From positions 60,722,108-60,786,107 of the forward strand of contig OX393577.1 in NCBI GenBank assembly GCA_947652605.1: a stretch of DNA of 64,000 nucleotides, in the 5' to 3' direction. Positions 51,448 to 63,217 of this stretch are shown piece after piece (positions within the stretch are counted from its first letter, which is position 1; each line of letters starts with the position of its first letter). The position numbers and the translations under genes are program-made. The stretch is from Elmis aenea. Its lineage: Eukaryota > Arthropoda > Insecta > Coleoptera > Elmidae. The notes under the pieces are model-generated. The model made no database searches. It worked only from the letters and a program-made list of their open reading frames with translations, and was not told the origin of the DNA.

Positions 51448-52601
51448 CAGGGATGGCAAATAGGTGGCACGCGTGCCAAACTTGGCACGCGAGAGATTTT
51501 CGACGGCACCCTAAAGAATTCTGTGAATAATTTTTTTTTAAATTTTAAACTTTTTCGAAAAGTTTTATTTATTTTTAATTAGTATGCTAATTATCTACAA
51601 CTACATGTTATTTAAATACTTATCAAAAAATTAAAAATACCAGAAAATAACAACTCTTCTTATATCGATACCATAATTTCTTCATTACTATATCTTCATA
51701 TAAAATACCAACTGTAGCGATGCACGATGAACTTTTGATTGCATACAGTAGCGTAGCAAGGGGGGGCGGTCCTTTTTTTTGGGGCAGCACTTTTAGTCTA
51801 CCCAAATGGGGTAAAAATGAAAATCTTGGGGTAATGAAGGATCAGTAGATATAATAATCAGCTCCCGCACTAGCGCTATTAAATTCATAAAAATTAATTT
51901 TAGAAAAAGGAATTCTTACCGAAGTTAGAGGATAAAACGGGCTACTTGACCTTGCTTCACTGAAAACCCGCTCCCTTGTAACGACAGAAATTCCAAGTTT
52001 CTAATAAAATTTACGTTTCGGTACCAGCCATTCCATAAAATTTCAAACAATTCATTTATTTTAGGCATTAAATTCCATGCAGTTTTAAACTCTATTGTAA
52101 CAGGGACTTTTCGCCCTTATTAAAAATAATTTCGTGGGAGTGGGGGCGATCTGATTTTTAAAAAATCAGAAAAGGTTCTACTGTAAAACTGTAATTTTGG
52201 ATGATGATAAAGTATTCTCCATTATCTAACTTGCTTTAAAACACCTTTGAACGTCTAAAATTTTAAAGAAAAAAATCGCCTGCGGCGCATTTGTTTTCCC
52301 CCCACTTTTTTGTGTCGATCTCTGCTTGCATTTGGCAAAAATTAACATCCCTTATTTATAGGGGCGGCAAATTTAGGGACCGCCCCGGGCGGCACAACCT
52401 CTAGCTACGCCACTGATTGCATATGTATTTAGTGACACATAAAATCATGACGTTGGCAATACTGAACGAAATAACTGACAGTTGTTTCTGGTAGGTAGGT
52501 AGGTAGGTAGTGTAGGTTAGATTAGGTATTGGCACGGGGAAAATTTGTATTAAATTTTATTTTATTTTGGCACACTGATCAAATCCTATTTGCCATCCCT
52601 G
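51448..52601. mobile_element. composite hAT element, copy 1 (outer element with nested hAT)
   Basis: Ends CAGGGATGGCAAATAGG and CCTATTTGCCATCCCTG-type inverted repeats flank 1154 bp. Flanking CCATATAG/CCATATAC is a near 8-bp duplication. Subterminal TGGCACGCGTGCCA at the left is palindromic. A second hAT-type element (51743-52417) is nested inside with its own perfect duplication. The same arrangement exists in opposite orientation at 56617-57706. A GGTAGGTA microsatellite (52493-52512) lies near the right end. Confidence 0.88.
51743..52417. mobile_element. nested hAT element inside composite copy 1
   Basis: Ends CAGTAGCGTAGCAAGG and CTCTAGCTACGCCACTG are inverted and flanked by ATTGCATA on both sides, a perfect 8-bp duplication. 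On the minus strand SVVTRERVFSEARSSSP resembles the RVFS block of a hAT dimerisation domain, so it may derive from a transposase gene. It is non-functional. Confidence 0.78.
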
Positions 52602-53189
52602 CCATATACCATATACTTATGGGACATATTGTATAGTAGGAAGTACCGAAGATCTCGTTTCCTTATTTACATTACAAGTAACCTTAACGGGTAGATATAA
52701 TTTATCAATGACCGACAACGCCTATATCCGACTTATTACTTAGAAGTACAAGTTTTTTTTAACGACAAAGGCTAAAACAATTAGAGTTTTTCCAACATTA
52801 AGGACAGTCACTTTCAAAATTATCTTAATTTTTGCAACAAAGCAACCATGGCTAGTAGTTTTGCGTTTAGTTCTTGTTACTTACAATTATTTGCTATAAT
52901 AACAAATTAATATTGCAATAATTAAAAGATTGTTTATTTAAGTCGTGCAACTTAAGGTTACAATAAAACAACAGCCAATAAAATAATTGTAACAAGTTGA
53001 TCATACAATTAATTAAAGTGTTATTGCTTAAAGCAGTGTTTCTCAACCTTTTTGTATTTGCGCCTTCCTTTCCTATATCCAATTTTATTGCACCCCCCTT
53101 TTCCACATCAATTTTTATTGAGCCCCCTTCTTATTATCTTATTCTGCCTAAACACTCTATTTGTTTTATTTCTTAATCGTCTTTGGACT

Positions 53190-53450
53190 GACCAGGGAAG
53201 GTCACGATACGTTTTCGCAAGAATTTGATTAAGGCTGTGTTTATTGCATCAAGAACATAAAAACTTACTATTTTCCAGTCATACGTGCCACTGGCCATTT
53301 CCTTCGGAAAAATAGGGGAAAAACTGAAAAGCTAAAAGTAATCTTTGCGATCGCGTTGAACATGAAACCGTCAGAGACAAAATCTAAATTCTTCTATTTA
53401 GCAATGCGCGCATCCTTTTCAAGTAAATTGGTGCAAAGTTTTTGAATCAC
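53190..53450. repeat. element F4, copy 2 (left part only)
   Basis: ACCAGGGAAGGTCACGATAC, AATTTGATTAAGGCTGTGTT and ATCGCGTTGAACATGAAACC match 49970-50240 in direct orientation. The inverted right arm is missing. Confidence 0.7.
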
Positions 53451-53714
53451 TGGCTTAAAAAGAGAAAAACTAAATCGGTTGATGAAAAGTGTTCTGCGAG
53501 TTGACTAAAATAGTACAATTTAATTTACAACAACAAGAAATCCTATTATTTACACTAATTATTATATTCAATCTTTATTTTACTAAAAGCATTTGAAATA
53601 AAAGTGACACTTAACAATTTTCAACGAAGAATATGTGCTTCCTTTTATAACATGGCCACCAAATGAAACTGAGTTGATTTTAAACTTATTTATGAGTCAT
53701 TGTTGTGCATTTAG

Positions 53715-54593
53715 GGTAGGGATTCTGAGTCTCGACAATTTTTAAAGTCCCGGGACTCGAGACTTTTTTTTATCAAAGTCCCGGGAATTCCCGGGACTTC
53801 GCGAGACTTTTGCGAATTTTATTTACATACTAGAAAATGGTGGTATAACCCGTCAAAAATGACGGAAGATTTTATATGGTGCAAGAAAAATTATGGTATA
53901 TTCATTCATGTACTCAAAATTCATCGGCTATTTTCACTAAAAAATAAGTTTTCTTGCAGAGACATTTTCTGAAAGCACCCGCTACATATTTAAAATTGCT
54001 TCTTTGCACGTTTTGTGATCGTGAATCGGTCGTGCCAGTTGACAGTTTTTTTTTTTAATTAAACCAAATTCACGGATTTTGTTTTTGAAGCATTTATTTT
54101 ATAAATAAAGTATAGTAGTAGGAGTAGTGTTATTATTTTTAATTACGTCTACATTCTACAGTAAATAAAGTAGGTATATATTTCCAAGTAAATGCCTATT
54201 TTAAATAAACAATTTTCATTAAACTTTAAAACATAACAAGCATAAGTAAAATATATTTTTACTAATAAACGTAACAATTATCTAGCTTTAAAGCAGACAA
54301 GAAATAAACATAAATAATTAAATATGGCAGGCAAAAAATTTAAATAAAGTTAAGTAAATACTGATTGTTAGTATAAACTATAAACATAAAAAATTATAAA
54401 ACAAAATATTTTTGCTAAACTCATGGCAGTAAAATTTGTTTAAAAATAAGAAGTATAAAAAATTAATTTCAGTGTTCTGTAACATTTAGTCTCGTCTCGA
54501 GTCTCGAACTAAATGTCCCGGGACTCGAGACTAAGAAAGTCCCGGGAATTCCCGGGACTTACGTCTCGGGAAATTCCCGGGACAGAATCCCTA
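53715..54593. mobile_element. hAT-type element with GTCCCGGGAC palindromes, 879 bp, perfect TSD
   Basis: Ends TAGGGATTCTGAG and CAGAATCCCTA are inverted and flanked by ATTTAGGG at 53707-53714 and 54594-54601. Next to each end are repeated CCCGGGAC words, including the same perfect 20-bp palindrome GTCCCGGGAATTCCCGGGAC at 53778-53797 and at 54539-54558. No transposase remains. Confidence 0.9.
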
Positions 54594-55146
54594 ATTTAGG
54601 GCAACAGAAAGCAAACAATGATTTTGATCAATTGAGATTGTCCATCGAAAGTAAAAATTTTCTTGAAAACTTCATCAATTGGTCGACTAATTAATCCAAT
54701 ATGTTTCCAGCTATTTTGTGTTACTTATAAAATAAACAACAAAAATACAAAAGTATATTTTAAAAGCTTCCGTGGCAAACAATAAAATCTCCTGTATAAA
54801 ATGAAAGGACAAACTTTTTTTCCGATCCCCAAAAGAACTTTTTAAGGTTCAATTTAAGTTTAAATGTAACTCTTTCCCAAATTTTTAGATAAAGCCAAAT
54901 TTATTTCTTCATTGTCATTTTTTTAAATAAAAACAAACAAACCTGAAAATAAAGGCATAAAGTTAGTATATTTTTGCTATTTACAAAAAAAAAACGAAAA
55001 CTTATTTAAAAAATTAGTATATTTAATTGATCCATCATAACTTAAATTACATCCCTACGTTTTTCCATTTCCGTAAAGAGATTTATCAAAACGGGTCAAT
55101 AAACTTCTTCTTTATAGAACAGGATGGCCTGTGCAGAAGTGGCTAC

Positions 55147-55230
55147 TAGGGGTGGGCGATATATCGATAAATATCTCTATATTTTGATATCAAAACTCGA
55201 TATCCAAATTTCGATATCGCCCACCCCGTA
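55147..55230. mobile_element. 84-bp hAT-like element with perfect 8-bp TSD
   Basis: TAGGGGTGGGCG and CGCCCACCCCGTA bound 84 bp flanked by GTGGCTAC at 55139-55146 and 55231-55238. The interior is made of palindromes: CGATATATCG, TTTGATATCAAA and CGATATCG. It appears to consist of almost nothing but ends. Confidence 0.85.
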
Positions 55231-55369
55231 GTGGCTACCTTCAGACGGTATCTACTTTCAGATCATGCCTCGCATATAACATAACCAAAATCAAAATATA
55301 CATAGCGTCTGTGAAGTAAGTGGTGCTACACTACTTTACCATGGCGCAGAGTTTTAGAAACACTGATTT

Positions 55370-56100
55370 AAATGTGTAGTGCTTTAATGAACACAATCAT
55401 GAATTGTAAATATTTTTAAATCGGTAAAACAACAGCTACAATAAGGTTTGTAAGCATCACCGCCTTCTTAATTATAGCGTACTTACATCCAAATATAGCA
55501 TTCTTGATGTAATTAAATCTAAATTTATTCAAAATATACAAAGCAAAGAGCACACTGCTGACGTCATTCAAGCGTGGTAAGGTTTTATAATAATATTTAT
55601 AAATGCTTTACATCCTAATATTTACTTTTATTTTTAAAATATAAGCTATGTTGTTTAAGTAATAAAGTGTAAGCCAATCGGCATTCCTTGAATTGTACAA
55701 AACTTTATCATGATACGAGAAATATTTAAGAATTGTCGAATAGATGTAATACACGAAAAATGGAAAAACCTACGAATTTATAAAAGAAATTATTGGGTTT
55801 TAAAAAAATTATAATTAATGCAAAAAACTGGGTCGCGAAAAACGAAACAAGAGAAGAAAAAACAAGAAATTGACAATAAGAGATGATTACAACATAATTA
55901 GGTTGGCGAAGAAAACCCCATTCATTACTTTAACAACAATTAAGTAGGAACTAAACTTACCAGTTAATACTTACCTCTACAATAAGAACAATAAGAAGAC
56001 TTCCCAAAAACAATTTAATTGGTAGAACTCCTAGAAAAGTGCCATTATTGAACAAAAACCACATAATAAATCGAAAAAATTTACTAAAGAACGCATAGAT
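55370..56100. other. intergenic, nothing recognised
   Basis: AT-rich, with no supported gene or element. Confidence 0.5.
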
Positions 56101-56104
56101 TGGC

Positions 56105-56390
56105 CCCTTATAAAATTTTCATAAAAATGTGAATTTAACGAAAACGGTTGATTTAATTACCCATATGACCCATAAAACCTAATACATCTAAAATGTAAAT
56201 TTAAAGGGGAATCCAAAAATATAAAAAGATATAGGATGTTCAATGTAAAATTTTAAAGTTAGGTATGTTTCCGGTTGAACCGGAAGTCGTATTGCAACCT
56301 TAAATTTTTTATCGAATCCGTAATATTATAGAACGATCAGATACCAAATTTCACCAGAATATTTTTTATATGTTTGCAACTTTTTATCGC
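56105..56390. mobile_element. foldback family F2, copy 3 (right half)
   Basis: CATAAAAATGTGAATTTAAC, GAAAACGGTTGA, TTTCCGGTTGAACCGGAAGT and CGTATTGCAACCTTAAATTT match the right arm of 43050-43898. The left arm and the outer end are absent. Confidence 0.72.
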
Positions 56391-56519
56391 GAATATCATA
56401 GCATTTTCTACGAGCCACAATAATGCCAACTGTTGCACACTATGACACTAACATTAAACTAACGGTGTCCCACTGACAATGAAAATCGTGCATTTTTTTA
56501 TTTCATAAAAATATATCGA

Positions 56520-56608
56520 AAACCCGGACACATTTTAAAAATCCGCCCGGACTTCCCCGGCGAAGTACAAAAACCGGAAATATCCGGGGAAATCCGGACT
56601 TCTGGTCA
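56520..56608 (-). mobile_element. truncated hAT end (GGTGACCAGAAGTCCGG type)
   Basis: CCCGGACTTCCCCGGCGAAG, TATCCGGGGAAATCCGGACT and TCTGGTCACCCTATG form a GC-rich, CCGG-word-laden right end of a hAT-type element. The composite element 56617-57706 inserted directly at its outer edge. No left end was found. Confidence 0.5.
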
Positions 56609-56616
56609 CCCTATGC

Positions 56617-57706
56617 CAGGGATGGCAAAAAGGATTTGATCAGTGTGCCAAAATAAAATAAAATTTAATACAAATTTTTCCCCTTGCCAGTACCTTACCT
56701 AACCTACCCTACCTACCTACCTACCAGAAACAACTGTCAGTTATTTCGTTCAGTATTGCCAACGTCATGATTTTATGTGTCACTAAATACATATGCAATC
56801 AGTGGCGTAGCTAGGGGTTGTGCCGCCCGGGGCGGTTCCTAAATTTGCCGCCCCTATAAATAAGGGTTGTTAATTTTTGATTTTTGCCAAATGCAAGCAG
56901 AGATCGACACAAAAAAGTGGGGGGAAAACAAATTGCGCCACAGGCGATTTTTTTTTTAATTTTAGACGTTTAAACGTGTTTTAAAGTTAAAGTTAGATAA
57001 TGGAGAATACTTTATCATCTTCCAAAATTACAGTTTTACAGTAGAACCTTTTCTGATTTTTAAAAAAATCAGATCGCCCCCACTCCCACGAAATTATTTT
57101 TAATAAGGGCGAAAAGTCCCTGTTACAATAGAGTTTAAAACTGCATGGAATTTAATGCCTAAAATAAATGAATTGTTTGAAATTTTATTGAATGGCTGGT
57201 ACCGTATCGTAAATTTTATTAGAAACTTGGAATTTCTGTCGTTACAAGGGAGCGGGTTTTCAGTGAAGCAAGGTCAAGTAGCCCGTTTTATCCTCTAACT
57301 TCGGTAAGAATTCCTTTTTCTAAAATTAATTTTTATGAATTTAATAGCGCTAGTGCGGAAACTGATTATTATATCTATTGTTCCTTCATTACCCCGAGAC
57401 CGCCCCCCCTTGCTACGCTACTGTATGCAATCAAAAGTTCCGTGCATCGCTACAGTTGGTATTTTATATGAAGATATAGTAATGAACAAATTATTGTATC
57501 GACATAAGAAGAGTTGTTATTTTTAATTTTTTGATATTTAAATAACATGTAGTTGTAGATAATTAGCATACTAATTAAAAATAAATAAAACTTTTCGAAA
57601 AAGTTTAAAATTAAAAAAAAAAAATATTCATAGAAATCTTTAGGGTGCCGTCGAAAATCTCTCCCGTGCCAAGTTTGGCACGCGTGCCACCTATTTGCCA
57701 TCCCTG
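56617..57706. mobile_element. composite hAT element, copy 2, perfect 8-bp TSD
   Basis: Reverse-complement copy of 51448-52601 (1090 bp). It is flanked by CCCTATGC at 56609-56616 and 57707-57714, a perfect duplication. It carries the same nested hAT (CAGTGGCGTAGCTAGG to TTGCTACGCTACTG, with TATGCAAT on both sides). Short frames at 57335-57526 and 57450-57776 lie in it and are not genes. Confidence 0.9.
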
Positions 57707-57839
57707 CCCTATGCCAAACGCTAGTGGATTCCATGTCGCGACGTTGCTGCTCTTGAAAATAAAGGCTACAAAACAAAGAATTAGGCTTTGGTATTTCTTT
57801 TTAATTTGTTTTCAACAAATTTTAAAATTATGAAACTAA

Positions 57840-59180
57840 TAGGGTTTCTGAAACGGATAAATCTGAACCGCAAAAACGCGGTTTTCCATGCTAAAATCGA
57901 CAAAACGCGGTTTTCAGTTTTTTTTTAGAAAAAAAAAGCTAAATATGTATTTTACTTGCGGGTGTACTAAATCATATGGCTAAATGCAACTAAAATTAAA
58001 AATGATATAAAAATCACCATACTAAACTAAAATGTTAGATTACGATTGCACTCGAAAGCACTAAATCACCAGAAAACGCCACTAGATCTATTTCTTCCAG
58101 TTTCATTCTTAGAGTTTTGTATTGTCTCTAGTCTTTACCATTTACGTTGATTTTTAAAATTAAAAGTTAAAGAAACTATACGCAGAATACTTAGTCAAAA
58201 ATGTCAATTTTCAATTATAATTAGACTGAAACAAAACTTTATCGCCGGTAAGTGCAGCAGTAGAAGCATTAAACCGTTGTGATTCTAATAGCTTCGCTGC
58301 TTATGGGATAATATAATTAATTTCTTGGTAAAAAAAAATTAATTTGGCATAAGCAAAGATTTGGTAAAAAATATCAAAGAACGTATGAAAACTCGTGAAA
58401 ATCTAGAATTAACAGAATTGTCCAAGTGCTTACTAGACCCTCTAAAAACTCCATCAAAATCGAATCTAGCATTGGCTACAAATCTTTTTAATCGCCTGTA
58501 CCTAACAATAAATATGATGAAAACTTTGCGATTGCGAGCAATGAAGAAGAATCGGAAGAAATGTCACGTGCAAATAAAATATTGCTAACAGAAGAAATTC
58601 AAGAAGCAATTCAAGAGTATTAATAAAAAGTACTTCTAAACAAATAAATCGCTCTTCTCATTCCGTTAAGCAAGACTTCGCCATATTTAAAAAAAACTGG
58701 TGAGAGAAAAAAAAACTAAATTTGTTGTATAAGGCTTTTTCTATTATTAAAGCTACATTTACGTACGCAAAGAGAACATTTTCGATAAGGGCAACTTTTT
58801 GCACAAAACTGCGTACGCGTTTAAATGATGAACACTTAAATAGTTCGGTGTTTTTGATTTTTTTTTTAATTTAAATGCAAACCTTAAGTAAGTATTAGTA
58901 CATTGTGGTGCAGAAACGTAATGTTTTTGTAGTATATTTTCAATTTTTTAGTGTATGTATTTTAATAAAAATTAGCATTTTCTTGCTTACATTCAAAAGG
59001 GGGTTACTTTTTATATTAGTGTATTGCAGTATGTCCTTGAAAATTTTATTTTAATAAGTATTTTAAACAATAATTTTGGCACTAAAAAAAATTCTTAAAA
59101 ACCGAAACGAAAACCGGGGTTTTTGATTTTAAAAACCGAAAACCGCGGTTTTTAAAAAATGCGGTTTTTCAGAAACCCTA
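57840..59180 (+). mobile_element. hAT element with transposase C-terminal relic, 1.34 kb
   Basis: Ends TAGGGTTTCTGAAA and TTTTCAGAAACCCTA are inverted and flanked by GAAACTAA and GAAACTAT (7 of 8). Subterminal AAACGCGGTTTT at the left and AAAACCGCGGTTTT at the right are near or perfect palindromes. On the plus strand from about 58361 a decayed transposase ends in several frames: TEEIQEAIQEY, HSVKQDFAIFKK, FTYAERTFSI then ATFCTKLRTRLNDEHLN and SVFLIFF, the hAT dimerisation end. Confidence 0.87.
58361..58865 (+). pseudogene. hAT transposase C-terminal pseudogene
   Basis: The open stretch starting at 58361 (VKNIKERMKTRENLELTELS) covers the region upstream of the dimerisation domain. Frame changes then give FAIFKKTGE, AERTFSIRATFCTKLRTRLN and LNSSVFLIFF. 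This matches the hAT pattern of an aliphatic run, SERVFS-like block, T-LRSRL and a final hydrophobic helix. Stops and shifts occur every 50-80 nt. It cannot be translated as one protein. Confidence 0.78.
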
Positions 59181-59189
59181 GAAACTATT

Positions 59190-59688
59190 TAGATTTAATT
59201 TTATTTCATTGGTGCTATTATTTTACAGTCAAAATGCAGACTATTGTTTTTTATTGCATATCTACTGTATTTTTGTTTTTCGTTTGAATTTAAAAATTAT
59301 GTACTTTGTTAATTAGTTGCTATTCCAACAATTTTCATAAAAAAAAGATCAATTACGTTGTTTTTCTTTGAAAATTTCCGTATTAAAAGCTGTTGGTGCT
59401 ATTTTACTGCACAGTAATAAAACGAAAAAATGTTTGCTGGTATCTAAAAAATTAAATCGTCCTAAAAAATATAGTAGAAACGTGAAATAACTTACATCAT
59501 AAGCAAATTATAATTTTAAAAAAAGGTAAATCGAAAATATTTGTTATCAAGTATTCCATGGATATTTAAGCAAAATGTCGAAACTTGAGTGTTGTCAGCA
59601 ACATTTTCTTCAATTTAACCAAGTCAGTTTCTCTCATCATTCTATCATTCACGAAGTCCCCGTTCATGGCACGCTTATCTTGGACACC
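59190..59688. other. intergenic, nothing recognised
   Basis: AT-rich spacer between two hAT elements. Confidence 0.5.
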
Positions 59689-59696
59689 CTATACAT

Positions 59697-60526
59697 CAGG
59701 GGTGGCCAAACTTTTAGACGTTAGGGGCTACTTTTGAGAGAAAGTGTATCCGCGGGCGACTACGTTTTTTGTAAGGTACCTACGAATTGGTGTTTTTTAA
59801 GGTCTTTTTAAGTATTTGCAAATCGATGACTTTTTTTAGAAGATACTTACGAACTGCGTCTTTTTTTTATGAAATTTTAGATACTTACGAAATGATGACG
59901 TTTTTTTCTAAAAGACAAACTGGTGAAGACATTTTACTATGACTACTATAAAATTACCTATAAATAACTATTTTCTAGCACTGGTTCTGAATTTTAAAAA
60001 CTTCAAAAAATCCAGGAAAAAAAGAAAATTATTGTTTTACAATTGTATTAAAATAAATTAAAAGCAAATTTCACAAAAACAAAACAAAAACAATAGAATT
60101 GTTTTAATTTGATGACACTTGGTAATGCATAGTTTTGACCAGTTTGTTAAAATTTGGCTCGTATGAACTTAAACTAATTCTTAAACACAATTCCAAATGT
60201 AGATCAGATAATTGTGACCTATGTTTAGTTTTTATCCCATTTATGAAGGAATATGCTAATCTTACAAATATGCAACAACTCTCCAAATATATGGATATTT
60301 ATCCCTGCTTATTAATTTCCAGAAGCTTGCATTTGAAGCCATTGATTTTAAATGTGTATTTTGTGTATCTATTATTTGCAGAAAATAATTTTGAATTATT
60401 TTTTAAATTCGAATACGCTCTGAGTTTATCACTATAATTTGTCAATTTTTAAGTCAGCTTCACGGGCGACTTCCAGATGCATTGCGGTCGACCAGTCGAC
60501 CGCGGTCGACGTCTTGGCCACCCCTG
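59697..60526. mobile_element. hAT-type element, 830 bp, perfect 8-bp TSD
   Basis: Ends CAGGGGTGGCCAAAC and TTGGCCACCCCTG are inverted and flanked by CTATACAT at 59689-59696 and 60527-60534. GCGGTCGACCAGTCGACCGC-type GTCGAC palindromes stand next to the right end (60485-60512). ACTTACGAA-type words repeat at 59778-59895. The 100-codon plus-strand frame (60135-60437) inside is not a recognisable transposase. Confidence 0.9.
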
Positions 60527-60539
60527 CTATACATAGTCG

Positions 60540-60990
60540 TAAAAACGCATTCATAAAAGGTAGACAATTATGAATGCGACGACCTTGGACATGTCCCGAC
60601 TTGCACGTCGAGTAGTTCATTCATATAAGCGGTTTCAGCGAATCGCAAACTGTAGGTGTGTGGTATAAGAACCTTCTTGATGCTAGATAATGCTGTACAG
60701 AAATCGACTACTACTCGGAATCACGTCCTAACGCAAATACCTGCCTTAAAAGTAGACAACGGAAAATTCCAAACCAATTAATCCGTTTCAGGAGAAGCCA
60801 CCACTAATTTATTATTCTGGTTTTAGTCACGGTCATAAACTTTTGGTGAAAAAAGAATTTAACTATAAAAATAAATGAGCATAGTTTAAAAACTTAAAAA
60901 CTCGCTAAAATACGTGAAAAAAATTATTATATCATAATTTTATTATTTCAATAAATTCCTAATTCGAATAGTTAGCGAAAATTTGATATC
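60540..60990. other. intergenic, nothing recognised
   Basis: No supported gene or element. Confidence 0.5.
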
Positions 60991-60997
60991 GGTCTCT

Positions 60998-61720
60998 TGG
61001 TTGTTTTTTTTTTAATAACGACTATGTTATTAGATTTTTTATATCCCTTTCCATTTTGGCACTACAGACAAAAAATGAAATTTCATTGTTTTTAAAAATT
61101 CACTGTAACCTGTTTATTTATTAAAATAGAACAAAATGTTTGAATGTTTTTCGTAAAGATTTTTATGTTTAATTTATAAACAAAAAAGATTTTTTTTTGC
61201 GAGATATGAAGTAAACTTATATTTTTTTAAATTAAAATCCCTCGTTGGCCATGACTATATGACAGAGAATTTTTCCAGCTTTTCAAAAATATATAGTTTT
61301 ATTCATTGGTTGCAAAATTTAACCGAGATATGGCTAGTTTTGTAAAAATTTCCTTATCGAAGTTTGCCACGATTTCGTAAACAAGTGATGTTTACAATTA
61401 TTATTAAACAACTAAACGTTATTTCAAAGTAAGTTCTGCAACAGTCGCTACGTTTTTATTACTTGCAATGTAAAATTCTAACATATTAAACTTTTCAAAG
61501 TGTTCAAATTTAGCCATGTTCACAATACCGCTGTAAACAGATATAAAATACAAAAGAATACTCGGATTTGCTTTAACGTTGGAAAAATTTAATTGGAAGA
61601 GACGTTTAGTTGTTTAATAATTGTAAACATCACTTGTTTACGAAATCATGTTAAACTTTGATAAGATTTTTTTTTACAAAATTTGCCATATCCTGGTTAT
61701 TTATTGCAACAAATACAGGG
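60998..61720. mobile_element. foldback family F3, copy 2 (incomplete)
   Basis: CATTTTGGCACTACAGACAA, TTATTAAAATAGAACAAAAT, GATTTCGTAAACAAGTGATG and its complement CATCACTTGTTTACGAAATC match 45062-46603. Inner arms pair around 61370-61400 and 61625-61650. It ends near ACAAATACAGGGTGATTCAA, where dispersed repeat B begins. Confidence 0.72.
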
Positions 61721-61724
61721 TGAT

Positions 61725-61945
61725 TCAATAGGAGCATTATTACACGGTAATAATTTTACATTCCCCAGTCAGATGTTGATCCTCCTGTCAAATTCGCGTT
61801 TTCGACCAATAACAAGCTCAGATTTCCTAGAAACGGCCAATAAACATATCATACATTGATAATATTTTTTTCGCAATTAACAGATTTTCATACGTTTATT
61901 GGTCGTTTTTAAGAAATCTAAGTTTTGATTGGTAGAAAATATACA
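61725..61945 (-). repeat. dispersed repeat B, copy 2 (inverted)
   Basis: CAATAGGAGCATTATTACAC, AATAATTTTACATTCCCC and CGACCAATAACAAGCTCAGA are the reverse complement of 1275-1500, with the same internal inverted repeat. Confidence 0.7.
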
Positions 61946-62069
61946 TTTGGAGCAGGAATTAAATATTTTGGTATTGATTTTTTGACGAATTTCGGAGACC
62001 AGTAGCGTCACTTTAATATAGATTTAACCACACCCCTGACGCACCACTCTGACAGTACTTGTAAAATTT

Positions 62070-62275
62070 GACAACATACATTGACAGGTAGGTTAAATGA
62101 AGGAAATTTTCTTACAAACCATAACTTGTGCATTGCAAATAATTTATAATTTTTGACAAATCTTCACTCATGCAAGTTGAATCAGAAAAAATCATTCGTG
62201 TTTTTTTCAGCTCAACTTGCATTCGGGCAAATTTACCAAATATTATCGATAATTTTCAATGCACTTGTTCTATTA
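62070..62275 (-). repeat. dispersed repeat A, copy 2 (inverted)
   Basis: AGGAAATTTTCTTACAAACC, TTTTTGACAAATCTTCACTC and CAGCTCAACTTGCATTCGGG are the reverse complement of 710-905. The 120-codon frame starting at 62170 begins in this repeat and is not supported. Confidence 0.7.
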
Positions 62276-62279
62276 CTAC

Positions 62280-63190
62280 TGATAACAACGAATTCTTGCT
62301 GCGAAAATTGTTAAGGCTGTTGTTTCCTGTTCTAAATCTATGCAATAATCGCAATAATCGCTTTATTTGTGTAACAATCACAACTGTCCTCTTGGATAAG
62401 TTGATTTATTTATATACACAATGTCTGACGCGTGGCGAAAGATACGCCATCTTAAGTAAAAATAGATTGACATGCAAACAGTATCCAATTAGGCATTACT
62501 CCAAGTCAATTGAGTGTGAGTACTTCAAGTAAATGGAAAGTTTCAGTAGTGTAATTTTGCATGCGACATCAAAACACTATACATGTCAACACATTTTAAA
62601 ATCATTTTGCCTATGATTGTGCTTTTGGCAATTAATTGGTACTGTTGTTGAAAATTATTTTTTTATGGTTTATACAGTTATCGCATGTTTCTTTAAAAAA
62701 AATGCAGGAATACCTTTGTTTGAAATAATATTAATAAGAAATAGTCAGTGTCTAATTGGCTGCTCTTTCATTCATAGCAAAAGTTTATCGAGTCTCGATG
62801 TTATTTAAAGAAAAAGAAAATTTTTAGATTTAGTTTTCACGAGCATCGTTCAATACATTTCAAATTTTTCTTTAGCCTATTGATCAACATAAAACTTTGC
62901 CAGAGTTAAACCTATGCTGTAGCTCTTATAATAAGCAAGATTTCCACAAGGCAACTAGAATTTCTATTAGCCTGTTTTTATTAAATGCGTAAATCAATTG
63001 CAACTATTTTATTTCTTATGGTATAAAGAGTGTAGAAGTAAAATATCCAGTTGCATATCAGAATCATGCCGTATTTTCTTTAACGTGAAAATAAACGCAG
63101 ATATTAGCTGGCATTTCCGTTTTACGAATATAAATTATTTTATCAGTTAAAAATAAATATTTCAGTCAACAACCCAAATATTTACACCAA
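62280..63190. other. intergenic, possible upstream region of a gene at the right edge
   Basis: No repeat or coding region recognised. If the exon at 63193 is real, its promoter would be here. No core motif is convincing. Confidence 0.35.
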
Positions 63191-63192
63191 CC

Positions 63193-63217
63193 ATGGATGC
63201 CAGCAGCATCAAACAAG
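63193..63217 (+). CDS. candidate first coding exon, 8 codons plus one base
   Basis: ATG in a favourable context (CCAACCATGGATG) opens MDASSIKQ, then a donor-like AAG/GTGGTA follows at 63218. The nearby leader is less AT-rich than the surrounding DNA. Against it: it is very short, no further exon can be seen in the remaining 780 bases (mostly a MITE), and chance occurrence is quite possible. If real, the rest of the gene lies beyond the window. Confidence 0.25.

Larger units (their letters stand above)
53034..55365. mobile_element. hAT-type element, 2.3 kb, carrying several later insertions
   Basis: CAGTGTTTCTCAACC at the left and the complement of CAGTGTTTCTAAAACTC at the right form the terminal pair, with GCGCC following on both sides. 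The flanks GCTTAAAG/ATTTAAAT match only 5 of 8, so the pairing is inferred. Inside are the F4 fragment (53190-53450), a complete hAT (53715-54593) and the 84-bp element (55147-55230). Confidence 0.5.

Noticed and set aside
52493..52512. GGTAGGTA run considered as telomere-like or satellite
   Set aside because: A short tetranucleotide microsatellite inside the composite hAT. Its counterpart (CTACCTAC) in copy 2 shows it travels with the element.
62170..62532. 120-codon ORF
   Set aside because: Its first third lies in dispersed repeat A, and the rest has no recognisable domain.
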